A stretch of 64,000 nucleotides of DNA from Karstenula rhodostoma CBS 690.94 (Eukaryota > Ascomycota > Dothideomycetes > Pleosporales > Didymosphaeriaceae). The stretch is taken from NCBI GenBank assembly GCA_010093485.1, contig MU001518.1:62001-126000 (forward strand), given 5' to 3'. The translations under genes were made by a program, and so were the position numbers. The stretch's first letter is position 1. Every line of letters starts with the position of its first letter. Shown here one piece after another: positions 35,307 through 45,761 of the stretch. The notes below the pieces were generated by a model. It ran no database searches. It was not told where the DNA came from and worked only from the letters and a program-made list of their open reading frames with translations.

Positions 35307-35589
35307 CGGTGCGATAACGTGAGTGTTGATGATGAGGTATTGTGTGTAGGTTGTTGAGGGAACATGGGTTAGAGTACGTGTTGTATACACGCTGTATCTG
35401 ACTTCGTAGGTTTCTCGGCAGCGAAAATATCGAAGATACAGCGTGTTCTGTCGAGATGGCTGCAGGATACCAATTCTTGTCCACTAGAACGATCTGTTAG
35501 AAGAAAGAGGCATGCTTTATCTTTCACTCTCCGAAGCGCTCACCGCCCTATGTGGGCCTAATGATAATTCACGTCTCAGTGAATCTGCA

Positions 35590-35622
35590 TAGTTTGAAAT
35601 ATTTGTGTTTTGGCACCCCACC
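35590..35622 (+). repeat. Dispersed short repeat, left-half fragment D
   Basis: The text TTTGAAATATTTGTGTTTTG followed by GCACCCCACCGA matches the left part of the copy at 42968–43000 (TTTGAAATCTTTGTGTTTGG, then GTACCCCACCGA). The right half is absent. Confidence 0.55.
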
Positions 35623-36275
35623 GACAAGACTAACCGACCTCGACGAACTTCCCCACCACCCGCGCCGAAGCCCGTCCCGCCGCCCATCACGATGGCAACG
35701 TTGCCGTCGAGTCTGCCCGGCATCGTTCCTGTACACACAGACAAACTGCGGGACTAAAGACGGGTAGATGGCTAGACACGAATGTGGAGGGACGAAGTTA
35801 AGGGCGGGAAGGGAAATGTCAGGACGGATAGGTAGTTGTATGGGTATAAGCATTGAGCAGTGGTACTGTGAGGAGAAGGGTCCGAATCCCGCATTTTGTG
35901 GAAGAGAGCAGATCGATCGCGTTGGCGGGAACCAGTAAGCGGGATTAGAGTCAGGGTTGTCGTCCACGGTGTCCGGGATAGATGGCCAACGAGATTACGA
36001 TGCTAGAAAGGTCACATGAATGGACGATGCCAATGCGCACAAACACGAGAATCACGCGGCGTGAACAGCTTCGGAAACAGTCGTATGAAATCTATACACA
36101 GGATGCAGTTGCTCAGTCTTGCGGTCGCAGAGGTTCGGTCGGTGTCGGGTGGATGGGAAATCTTGTCTCGCTCCCATAGGAATTGTCTCGACCAGCGCCG
36201 CCTTCTCCTCAGCGCACACTATATTCATACAGTCCGTGAACACCCACTCGATCCAGCTCTTTCTCCAAAGTACGC

Positions 36276-36882
36276 TTACTCCGCCTCCGCGTCGGCGAAC
36301 TCGGCACGGCCGGGCTTCGAGTTGAGGTACTCGTTCCTGTGCCACAGATTAGCTCTTTGTCCATATTCCCATTTCCGCGCCCAGAGGCCGTCCAATCATC
36401 CCCGCCTTCATTGAGCAGCCAATTCCGCTCTTCATCATTCTCGCCTCCACCTCGCCTCCTGAGGAATATCTTTCGCGCACTCACCTCTCAATAGCCCACT
36501 GCATAGCGCTGTACGCTAGGATGAACGGTGGCACAACGTAAAGCACCTGGTTGCGCACCCGCCTGACCGAGTTCCAGACGCCCTTGGTGAAGAAGCCGGC
36601 CCACGGGCGCTGGCGGTTCGTCGACAGACTGTACGTCACGATGCCCTTGCCGGGCTGGCCGCCGCCCTCGTAGGGGTTGCCCCAGCCTCCGATGTGCCAT
36701 CTACACGCTCACGTTAGCAACGTACTTCATTCTTCTCAGCGCGTCGGTGTGTGTGGCATGGCGCTGCGGTGCCAATTGCGATGCCAATTGATGGCGTCTT
36801 CATTCCGGGGGTGCGATGCAGCGGGTGCAGGGACGTACGTGGCTTTGTGGCGTGCGCCGTTCGATGTGGATCCGCCGGCCAT
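36276..36882 (-). CDS. QCR8: Cytochrome b-c1 complex subunit 8 (Qcr8)
   Basis: Three exons (36882–36839, 36700–36485, 36336–36276) give 106 residues, normal for the UcrQ family. Motifs are WHIGGWGNPYEGG, then VTYSLSTNRQRPWAGFF, then one membrane helix (QVLYVVPPFILAYSAMQWAI), ending NEYLNSKPGRAEF. It is a small inner-membrane subunit of respiratory complex III that contacts cytochrome b near the ubiquinone site. The two introns (138 and 148 nt) are longer than most here. Confidence 0.94.
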
Positions 36883-37265
36883 GGTGTTTGTGTGTGCGAT
36901 TGAGCGGGAGAGAGGCGGGCAGGAGCGAGGAGTGCTATGGGCGGGTTCGGGCGTGGTTGAGTGAGGTCTTGCGGCGAGCGTGGAGGACGGAAAAGCTTGG
37001 CGTGAGCTGTCTTGATCGGGTATGGTGGGTCGGCGGGTGCCGGATTGGCCACTCACGGAAGGGCTGTTTGACGGGAGGAACATGCAGTCACTTCATCTGA
37101 ACCGAAACGAATACAATGCAAGATTAAGCTCACGGCATTGAGTACTTTCTCGAAGCAAACAAATTCAATTAATGGCAGTCTAAAACTCCGAAAGAGACCC
37201 AGTCTCTCATCCATCGATCTGTGCATAATGCAATGCCAGTGGGTATCTTGCAACGCCTCCACCAC

Positions 37266-37834
37266 TCACGCAGGCACACAGATGCCCTGCCCGATCGCCA
37301 ACGTATCACAATCCACACCCTCGTTCCCCTCCAGCTGCAACAGCTCCTCTACACTCACACCATACACCTCTCCGATCTTCCAGCATGTCTCCCCCTCCTT
37401 AACTTGAATTGAAGCAGTGCCTTCAGCACAGTGAACCTGCGGAAGCTTAGGATCACCCTGCGACCCGCCAGCGCTACCCAGAAACCTGAACATGACAAGA
37501 AGGGAGACAATGGCAAGGAGTGCGAACGGGAGCATCATCTTCACGCTTTCGCTGTTGCTCTTCTTGAGCTGCGCGTTGTTGTATTCGACTTCGGGCGCGG
37601 ACAGGAGCGGCCGCTGGCCTTGGGGGTAGAGCTCGCCATAGCGGTTGCCGGATGCGGATTCGTAGATTTGCCCGTCGGGAGCGCGGAAGGTGTAGGTTTC
37701 TGTGTCGGCGTCGTAGCCGATGCGTTGGAAGCCTTCGGGGAGACGCTCTGCGTCCTGGAGTGGTTGTCAGCAGGTAGTGATGGCGTGGTGTTGGGTAGAT
37801 CCCGTACGCTCTCTGCGTCTGCCCAGCGACCCAT
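37266..37834 (-). CDS. Membrane-anchored LysM-domain protein
   Basis: Exons 37834–37808 and 37754–37266 give 171 residues starting MGRWADAES. There is no N-terminal signal peptide. Residues of about 30–50 are soluble (ETYTFRAPDGQIYESASGNR). One membrane helix follows at about 82–102 (MMLPFALLAIVSLLVMFRFL). Residues of about 113–171 form a single LysM (ASIQVKEGETCWKIGEVYGV … CDTLAIGQGICVPA) with three cysteines. The order soluble–helix–LysM implies a type II membrane protein. Secreted fungal LysM effectors bind chitin; this anchored form is of unknown function and may sit in an internal membrane. Confidence 0.82.
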
Positions 37835-38761
37835 GATGTACAAGTGAAGCTACGAGGCTCTGAAAGATAAGTGCAGGTTAGTCGACGAGAAACGGCGTGC
37901 AGCTGAAGTATAGGTTTGATGCACGGCTACAGGCGTAATAGAATGGAGACTTTGTGCTGCAGTTGCTCGGCCTCAGCGGTAACGGGGAGCTGTGGTGTGA
38001 CGCGCGTGCGTGCGCATCTGGAGGCCTGATACGATGATGACAGCACGCTTGGCATTGTTTGAGGCTGTGATTGGTGATGGTCACGCGTCTTTGCCTGCTC
38101 AGTTGCGATGGCATCTATAGGGTCTGGGAGGTTATCAGGCCAGTGTGGGGGTTGTTCGCGCAGTATTGTTTTGCGTAGTGAAGCGTTGGAGAAGGAAGCA
38201 GTAGTACCAGCCAATCATGAGACCAGGGCTCGGATTGAGGTAGTCCGGCATCGCAGCGATCACAACAACCACAGCTATCTGCAAAGAATATCGAGGCAAA
38301 GCTGCAGTGCGCTGGTCTCGATCATAGCGCAGCTTGGTATTCCTCAGTGTATATGTAGTACTCAGTAATGCGGGGCTGCTATTCCCCAGTCACGGCCGCC
38401 ACTTACTATGTAGGTTGGGTCCAATTGCGATGGGATTGCTTTCCACACGCCATGCTCGTCCGAGGCCGCTCCAGAGACATGCCATCAGAACATCACGCCT
38501 GCACAACAATGCATGGTGCCGCGGCGGCAGGGCGTCGATGACTTCGATGACTGTGAGGCCGTCTTAGTCATCTGCCGGGGCGAAAGCCGGACGGACCAGC
38601 ATTTTCGACGACGACATCACCAGGGCTAACGCCGACCGTCGTCCCATCACCAGTCACCCACGCGCCACGCCACGTCGACATCACCCAGCGTCTCCTTTGC
38701 ATGGTCGGCTGCAGAGGCGCGCAATTCCATCCACCTTTCTCCCTCCCCCGCCCATCCCGCA
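37835..38761. other. Divergent intergenic region, LysM gene / AFG3
   Basis: About 0.9 kb between outward-facing genes. No specific feature was recognised; it is expected to hold both promoters and leaders. Confidence 0.45.
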
Positions 38762-41433
38762 ATGTCCACACTTCTTCGCCGCTCTGGTCAAATCGCGCGA
38801 CTGTCCCGACCTAGCCTCCGCGCCGCCTCCAGATCACCCTTCGCCGTCCGCAGGCGGATACCGGTCCCCCAGTGCATATACGCCCAGCAGCACTCACGGC
38901 TATTCGCCACCGGGCCCCCCGAGGAACCCAGAGACAAGAAGCAGGATGAGGTAGCAAAGGACAAGCAGGGCCAGGCCGAGAAGCCTGCGCCCGAAAACAC
39001 AGAAAAAACGTCGAAGCTGTCAGAAGAGGAGGAGAGGCTGCTAGACCAGCTCGTGTCTTTCGTGTCAATGGGCGTGCCCCAGGCGCAGAAGCAGGCGATG
39101 CAGGACGCAGTCAACGAGATCAAGAAGACGGGAATACCAAAGGAGCTGCGTGAGGAGATGGAGAGGTTGAAGCGGGGCGAGACGCTCGACTTGGCCACCG
39201 CCGCCAAGATCTCGCGGTTAACAACAAAGTTCGCGCGGAAGACGGCCGAGCAGCAGCTCAAGGCCAGCTCCGAGGAGCCGCAGCAGAAGTCTGGCGCGCA
39301 CGATCCGGGGCCGGGCCAGCCGCAGGGGGAGAAGAAGAAGGGCGAGCAAAGCAAGGGCGGCTTCGGCACCGCCCAGACCATGGACTGGAACACCACACTC
39401 ATCACCGCCTTCCTCGCGTGGTTGACGTACCGGATGGTCGTGCCAGGCGAGAACACCAAGGAGATCACGTGGCAAGAGTTCAGGACAACCTTTTTGGATA
39501 AGGGCCTTGTCGAGAAGATTGTCATCCTCAACGGCAACAGAGCCAAGGTGCATCTGCACCGCGAGGCTGTAGCATCCATGTACCCCGACTCGCCTGCTGC
39601 CAGCCAGAACTTCTACTACTACTTCACCATCGGATCCGTCGAGTCGTTCGAGCGCAAGATGGACGACGCACAATACGAGCTGCAGATTCCCAGCCACGAA
39701 CGCATTCCCGTCTCCTACGCGAACGAAATATCTTGGTTCGGCACCCTCCTATCTTTCGGCCCTACCCTCCTCCTCCTTGGTTCCCTCTTCTACTTCACCC
39801 GACGCGCTGGCGGCGGCAGTGGCGGAAGCAGTGGTATTTTCGGCATGGGCAAGAGCCGCGCCAAGAAATTTAACCACGAAACGGATATCAAGGTCAAGTT
39901 TGCAGATGTTGCGGGCATGGACGAGGCCAAGCAGGAAATCACCGAATTCGTTTCGTTCTTGAAGGAGCCCGCACGCTTCCAGAAGTTGGGTGCCAAAATT
40001 CCCCGCGGAGCTATCTTGTCCGGTCCCCCTGGTACTGGTAAGACACTCCTTGCCAAGGCCACCGCTGGAGAGTCTGGTGTTCCCTTCTTCTCTGTCAGTG
40101 GTTCTGAGTTCGTCGAGATGTTCGTCGGTGTTGGTGCGTCTCGTGTACGAGATCTTTTCGCCAACGCCAGGAAGAGCACGCCTTGCATCATCTTCATCGA
40201 CGAAATCGACGCCATTGGCCGAGCTAGGGGTGGCAAGAACTTCGGCGGCGGCAACGATGAGCGTGAAGCTACACTTAACCAGATCCTTACCGAGATGGAT
40301 GGTTTCAACACCACCGAACAGGTGGTCGTGCTGGCAGGTACCAATCGACCTGATGTTCTAGACAAGGCTCTTATGCGACCTGGTCGCTTTGATAGGCATA
40401 TCAACATCGACCGCCCAACCATGGACGGCCGGTCTCAGATCTTCGCCGTGCATCTGAAGAAGATTGTTACCACAGAGGACCTCGACTTCCTCCAGGGTAG
40501 ACTGGCTGCGCTCACCCCTGGCTTCTCTGGTGCCGATATCGCCAATTGTGTTAACGAAGCTGCCTTGATTGGTGAGTTTGTCCAAGATATCATGTTTGGA
40601 CCTTGTACTGACTCGATGTAGCTGCCCGCCACGCCGCCGAGTCCGTAACCATGGTGCACTTCGAACAAGCCATCGAGCGCGTCATTGGCGGTCTCGAGAA
40701 GAAGTCCCTCGTCCTCAAGCCTGAAGAGAAGAGGACCGTCGCCTACCACGAAGCCGGCCACGCCATCTGCGGCTGGTACTTCAAGTGGGCGGACCCGCTG
40801 CTCAAGGTCTCCATCATCCCGCGCGGCCAGGGCGCGCTGGGCTACGCACAGTACCTCCCCAACGGCGACACATACCTCATGAACGTCAACCAACTGATGG
40901 ACCGCATGGCGATGACGCTCGGCGGCCGCGTGTCCGAGGAACTCCACTTCGACACCGTGACCTCTGGCGCTTCGGACGACTTCCGCAAGGTCACGCAGAT
41001 GGCCACGATGATGGTGACCAAGTGGGGCATGACGAAGAAAATCGGCTACATCTACTACGAAGACGACCAGCAGAACCAACTTCAGAAGCCCTTCTCCGAG
41101 GAAACCGCCAAGAACATCGACTTCGAGGTCAAGCGCATCGTCGACGAGGCGTACCAGCAGTGCAAGGACCTGCTCACGGAGAAGAAGAAAGAAGTCGGCC
41201 TCGTCGCCGAGGAGCTCCTGCGCAAGGAGATGATCGGCCGCGAGGACATGATTCGTCTGCTTGGCCCGCGCCCCTTCGAGGAGGCCCAGGACTTCCACAA
41301 GTACTTTGGCGGCAAGCATGGCCGCGTTCCGGGGCTTATCGAGCCGCATGCGGGAGAGGGCAGCGTCAAGGGCCCCGTTGTGCCGCCTGCGCCCGCGACG
41401 TTCAAGGCTATCGACGACGAGGCGAGGCGGTGA
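38762..41433 (+). CDS. AFG3: Mitochondrial m-AAA protease subunit AFG3
   Basis: Two exons (38762–40571, 40622–41433; 50-nt intron) give 873 residues. A basic, Arg/Ser-rich presequence (about 1–50) is followed by a charged stretch, membrane helix 1 (about 211–227), an intermembrane domain and helix 2 ([20 protein letters not shown], about 325–344). The AAA module has Walker A GPPGTGKT (about 421–428), Walker B IFIDEID and the arginine fingers in RPGRFDRH. The M41 zinc site is HEAGH at 646–650. The C-terminal text ([20 protein letters not shown], 20 residues) fits yeast Afg3 better than Yta12. It degrades misfolded inner-membrane proteins on the matrix side and processes the ribosomal protein MrpL32. 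Confidence 0.93.
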
Positions 41434-43204
41434 AACTGATGTCTTTCCCTCTATCTGTAATGTATGCTGCGACGGACGGACCGACGGATGTTTTGTTTTC
41501 CTGCACAGAACGCGTATGACGAAGATTTCCACTCTAGCTGGCTGTGGTGGTGGTGGGTAGATGAGTGTGTGGAGAGGTGAGAAGAAAGAGGCTGCGGAGG
41601 AGCGAGGGGGAAGACTGTATTATATCGCATATTATATCATAGACACCCTGCCCGCTCGGTCGCCGGTGGGCGCGAGGCCGCATTGTATGTATAGGTGCTG
41701 GCGAGTCGACAGACATATATCCCTTCCATTTGTTCTATCCGTTTCCTGCTGTGATCTGTGATCTGTGATTTCGTGATGTGATGTGATGTGATGTGCTGAG
41801 CTGGGGAAAGGGGATGCAGCTGGAGAGGGGGAGGAGGGTTGTGAGTAATGTGGTAGTTAGGGTTTATAGGGTGCGTTGTGAGGGGCGGTTGGGGATGTTA
41901 GGTTGGTCGGCGTCTTCGCTCGCAGTATCCTTTGCGCAGTGGTAAACACCCCCACGACATCCTTGTCCGCTTAAGTCCCCCATCGTGCGCATTCCCGCGT
42001 CACCCCTCTGTAGTACGTAGCCCGCAAGACGCGTAGATAATAGCATATAGAGGAAAACTGGCAATCGATCAATATGCGCAAGTTTCAGTCTAGGACAGAA
42101 ATGGTGGAGGGACGAAGGTATGCGCGGACTTTCTTTTTAACCTTGCCGGATTTGGAACCAAGCATTCTTGATGCGATAGCTAGGTACGCGTGCCGCCTTC
42201 GCATCAAGAGGGGCATGTTTGCACGCTGGATGATTCTGCCTTGTCGAGCTGGGCGAGGAGCGAACGGGCGTAGGGAAGTGGGTAGGTAGTCAGCTCCGAG
42301 GAGTGCACGGCGGACTACCGTAGATACGGGTTGCTGTGTACGACATGTGCAAGATGTTTATATGTTGTGTCATCTGCAAGTCTTGGAATTATATCATGTG
42401 AAGAACTTTCCTGCAGCGAGCGGGGGGTAGGCGTGATTAACGAGGAGGAGGATAAAAGTAGGAAGGGGGAGTAGATGGAAGGCAGGGTAGGGTTTACGTA
42501 TACTATGTGCACCACAAGACTGGATTGTTTGTCTACGGTTACGGGGTATCGTTTCGTATTCCGGGTTGGTAATCTCAAAGTCTACAGAACTCTATACGCG
42601 TATTTTCTAACTCTAGTATCTTAATAAGAGTAAATTCTATTAGACTATTTCTTTTGTATCTAGAGGGTACTTGTAATAAAGTTTAGTTATTGTGAGGAGT
42701 ATAATAATGGTTATGAGGTTAGGCTCCTAGCTGACAGCTTGGAAATTAATATAATGAGGCTTTGGGATGTATGGGATTTTACTATTTCGGACTTTGCATA
42801 CGGGTCTGGGATTCTCCGCAGACATTATTAAGAGAGGCTAAGAGGTGGGAGTTTTAGAGAATGTACTCCGAAGAGCGGATATCGGTGATGCTTTGGTGAT
42901 GATGGAACGCTCTAGAATTATCGGATATTGCAGGTAGTGTGTGCATGCAGAGCAGGTGCCTGAGGTGTTTGAAATCTTTGTGTTTGGGTACCCCACCGAG
43001 TTCCTGTACTGCGTTTTGCCGCGACTTGCAAAAGCGCGCGAAGAGTCAACAATTGATAGAGCAGGTGCAAAGCAAAGGATGAAGTGAATGACTGCTGAAT
43101 TGGTATCCGATTCATGACAAGACGTGTCCGAGATTTTTCCCAGACGCCTAACGCCCGATGCCGCTCTCCATCGTATCCTGCCACCTCCCACGCGTACGCA
43201 CGCA
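41434..43204. other. Intergenic with AT-rich island and dispersed repeat
   Basis: About 1.8 kb between convergent AFG3 and RLP24. The first part is AFG3 3' UTR with a short GTGAT tandem (near 41770–41795). Positions of about 42580–42760 are sharply AT-rich and TA-rich, like a RIP-decayed fragment. The repeat copy A lies at 42967–43062. No gene was recognised; a 71-codon frame at 42074–42289 has no motif. Confidence 0.5.
42967..43062 (+). repeat. Dispersed short repeat, copy A (longest)
   Basis: It contains both halves of the family: TTTGAAATCTTTGTGTTTGG with GTACCCCACCGAGTTCCTGT, and TTTTGCCGCGACTTGC with AGCGCGCGAAGAGTCAAC. Copy B at 45169–45230 shares the second and later parts closely. 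Confidence 0.65.
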
Positions 43205-43936
43205 CTACCCATCGACATCCATCGCCTCGGTCCCGCCCCCCACCTTCATCTTCAGCTTCCTCTTGCTTTTCACCTTCGTCTTGGGCACCTCGACCTCGGC
43301 CTCGCTCAGCTCATCCTCCTCAATCTCCTTCCTCCTCGCCTTGACCTTCTCCTTGACCGCATCCACATCCACCTCCATGACCTCCTCGGGCGCGGCGACG
43401 GCGAACCGCTCGCTCGGCGGCAGCAGGTGCTGGTTCTCCTCGACGAGCTTCCTGTCGTCTGCGCGCTGGCGCTCCTTGTTACCGCGCATGCGCGCCTTGT
43501 AGAAGGCGCGCTCGCGCCGCACGCGGATCTCGGACACGCGCGACATGGCCTTGAGCGTCGTCTGCACGAGGTCGCGGTTGTAGCGCGTGGGGATGTTGCG
43601 GCGGGCGGCGAAGGCGAGGGTGCTGTCGACGGTCATTTCCTTGCCGTGGGCGCGGCGGAAGGATTTGGTCCAGGCGAGTTTGCGGGGGTTGCGCTTCCTG
43701 GGAGAGTGTCAGAGAGGGTGGGGTGGTGCGAGAGGGGTAGGGGAAGACGCACATCTTGAAGTTCTTGTGGCACTTGCTCTTGCAGAAGCGGAAGGCGCGG
43801 GCATCGTTCTGGGGGCGGGCGTTAGCTGGCGGTATGGCTATGTTGGGTGCAGCGTGGTGTGGCTTACGCGGACAAAGGTTATGCCCTTTGACGGATACAC
43901 CGGCGAAGAGCAGAAATAGCACGTCTCGATCCTCAT
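43205..43936 (-). CDS. RLP24: Ribosome biogenesis protein RLP24
   Basis: Three exons (43936–43868, 43808–43753, 43697–43205) give 205 residues. The L24e-type zinc ribbon is visible at the N terminus ([18 protein letters not shown] and [13 protein letters not shown]). Next come [19 protein letters not shown] and the RLP24-specific extension ([26 protein letters not shown]), then a long charged Lys/Glu tail ending TEAMDVDG. Rlp24 occupies the Rpl24 site on pre-60S particles and is removed in the cytoplasm by the AAA ATPase Drg1/Afg2, whose activity it stimulates through its C-terminal tail. Confidence 0.93.
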
Positions 43937-44229
43937 GGCTGTGGGGTCCGCGGTGCTCGCGGGTGTCTCTGGTGCACCTTTGGTGGTGGTCAGGTTGGTC
44001 TAGTGGTGCAGCGCATTTATTTTCGAAGCCAAGATTTCGCCGCCCCACACGCACCATCTGCCCCTCCGATTGGCCGCCCGCACCCTGTGGCTGAGTGGCT
44101 GAGTGGCTGAGTGGCTGAGTGGCTGAGTGGCTGAGTGGCTGAGTGGCTAGTGGCGGTGTGGCTGACTATCGTCGTCAACTTTTCCTCGCCTGGTGTCGTG
44201 TCGGAGCATCGCATCGCATCGCATCACGC
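43937..44229. promoter_or_regulatory. Divergent promoter region, RLP24 / PAM18
   Basis: 293 bp separate the two start codons. The interval contains seven exact copies of an 8-bp repeat (44089–44144) and a GCATC tandem just before the PAM18 start. Both genes must be driven from here. Confidence 0.55.
44089..44144. repeat. 8-bp tandem repeat (GGCTGAGT)7
   Basis: Seven perfect head-to-tail copies of GGCTGAGT, followed by GGCTAG. It lies 86 bp upstream of the PAM18 start and about 150 bp upstream of RLP24. Units of TGAGTG/TGACT type can resemble bZIP sites, but that is speculative. Confidence 0.9.
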
Positions 44230-44758
44230 ATGTCGCAGCAGAACCAGCAGATCCCCACCTACACCGCCCCGCAGCCTCCGCACGAACACCCGCAGCAAAA
44301 GAAACAAGGAATGTCGCTCTGGGTCTGGGGCATCGGGCTCGGCGCCGCCGCCTTCTTCGTACGTGTGCCAGCAGTCATCAAGGGACACGAATGGCTAACA
44401 GACACAGGGTCGCGCAGGCCTCGTCGCGCTGCGGAGGTCGGGCGGCGCTGCGGGCGCGCTGGGCCGCGGCTTCTACAAGGGCGGCTTCGAGCCCAAGATG
44501 ACGCGGAAGGAGGCTGGCTTGATCCTCGAGATGCCGTGCGTGCTTCCCCACCCCTCCCGACGATCCGAACCGGCGATGAAGACAGCGACGACGACGAAAT
44601 GCTAATTATCATGCAGCGAACGCGGCGTCACCAAGGAGCTCCTGCGCAAGAAGCACCGCCAGCTCATGCTGCTGAACCACCCCGACCGCGGCGGCAGCCC
44701 GTATCTCGCGACAAAGGTCAACGAGGCGAAGGAGATGCTCGAGAAGGAGATAAAGTAA
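44230..44758 (+). CDS. PAM18: Import motor J-protein PAM18 (TIM14)
   Basis: Exons 44230–44358, 44408–44535 and 44617–44758 give 132 residues. A short Gln/Pro-rich intermembrane-space segment leads to one membrane helix ([16 protein letters not shown]). A Gly/Arg linker follows ([18 protein letters not shown]). The C-terminal J domain has the HPD motif in [18 protein letters not shown]. Pam18 stimulates mitochondrial Hsp70 at the TIM23 channel, together with Pam16, on the matrix face of the inner membrane. Confidence 0.94.
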
Positions 44759-45761
44759 AAACGAACGGATCTCGGTGTTGGACGGCATGGGGTGGAGTGG
44801 CGAGCGTCAAACGAGCGTACATGCCCGCGGACGTGTATCAAGACATGTACCATACTATACTATACTACTTTTGCATAGCTGTGCTGCGGATGCTGCATTC
44901 AGCAAGGCGTTGTTTGGGTTTGGGGCGAGGGAGAGGGCGTTGGCGACTGTCGGACGTGTATCACCACTTAGGATTAGGCTTAGATGGCCTGGACAATTGC
45001 ACATCCATCACCAAAAGACGAACTTGACATCCAACTTTGACCTCTCGAGTGAAGTGACATCTGGAGTACGTCGGGATGATCATGTGCGCAGACGCAGGCA
45101 TCACGCCAACTGCGACTTGTGAGGTTCCATCCGACATATGTGCTACTTTTACATATACTCTTCTCGGCACCCCACCGAGTTCCTGTACTGCCGCTTGACG
45201 TAGCGCGCGAAGAGTCAACCATCGACAGATACTAAACACCACCACCTCTTGCACAAGCCACTGCATTCTCCTCTGAACTACACCACACCCAGCAGCACCT
45301 CTTTCCTCCAACAGCCCGCCGTGGCAGCACTACACAGTGTTTCAAGATGCCATTGTACATTAAATACCACGCTGGGCAGTCATACCGCCCGACGCCTGAG
45401 TCTTGCTCAGTCCGTTACATGATCCATGACCAGCCCCTTTCAAGAGATAGCCGCGGGCATGACTTGTTCGAGGAGGATTACGGTGCACCGCTGCATCGGG
45501 CTGCACTACAATAACCAGAGTAAAATCCGACTCCTGGTAGCGGGCCACTACAGGATTATCTCTACACACTAGATGGCTGGATCATACCGGCTAAAACCCG
45601 ATCAGATGGCTGATTATGTTATATAGTTTGCGAAATCTACCTTTTACATCACTCGTCTCGTGAGCTGGTCACACACTTAGTCACACTTGATGTACATCTA
45701 TCATTCATCTACTTCTACTTCTACTTCTATTTCTAATCTAATCTGATCTTCCATCTCTCCC
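44759..45761. other. Intergenic between convergent genes, with repeat copy B
   Basis: About 1.0 kb between PAM18 and the cutinase-like gene. It carries repeat copy B at 45169–45230 and a CTACTT-type tandem at about 45710–45730. No gene was recognised. Confidence 0.5.
45169..45230 (+). repeat. Dispersed short repeat, copy B
   Basis: GCACCCCACCGAGTTCCTGT ACTGC and AGCGCGCGAAGAGTCAAC are nearly identical to copy A at 42990–43051. A short stretch between them differs in length. Confidence 0.7.

Larger units (their letters stand above)
35069..36275. other. Intergenic with two fragments of a dispersed repeat
   Basis: About 1.2 kb upstream of the metallopeptidase. It contains pieces at about 35247–35306 (inverted) and 35590–35622 of the repeat also found at 43.0 and 45.2 kb. 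No gene was recognised. Confidence 0.55.

Noticed and set aside
38788..39697. Long minus-strand open frames antisense to AFG3 (38788–39579, 39218–39697)
   Set aside because: They lie opposite the AFG3 coding sequence, have no domain, and follow from GC-rich codon use; the sense protein is unambiguous.
40785..41519. 244-codon plus-strand frame inside AFG3 exon 2
   Set aside because: Alternative frame of the conserved HEAGH domain; Arg/His/Pro-rich text typical of frame shadows.
40435..41532. 365-codon minus-strand frame opposite the AFG3 C-terminal half
   Set aside because: Shadow frame: composition-driven, no motif, fully overlapped by the conserved protease domain on the plus strand.
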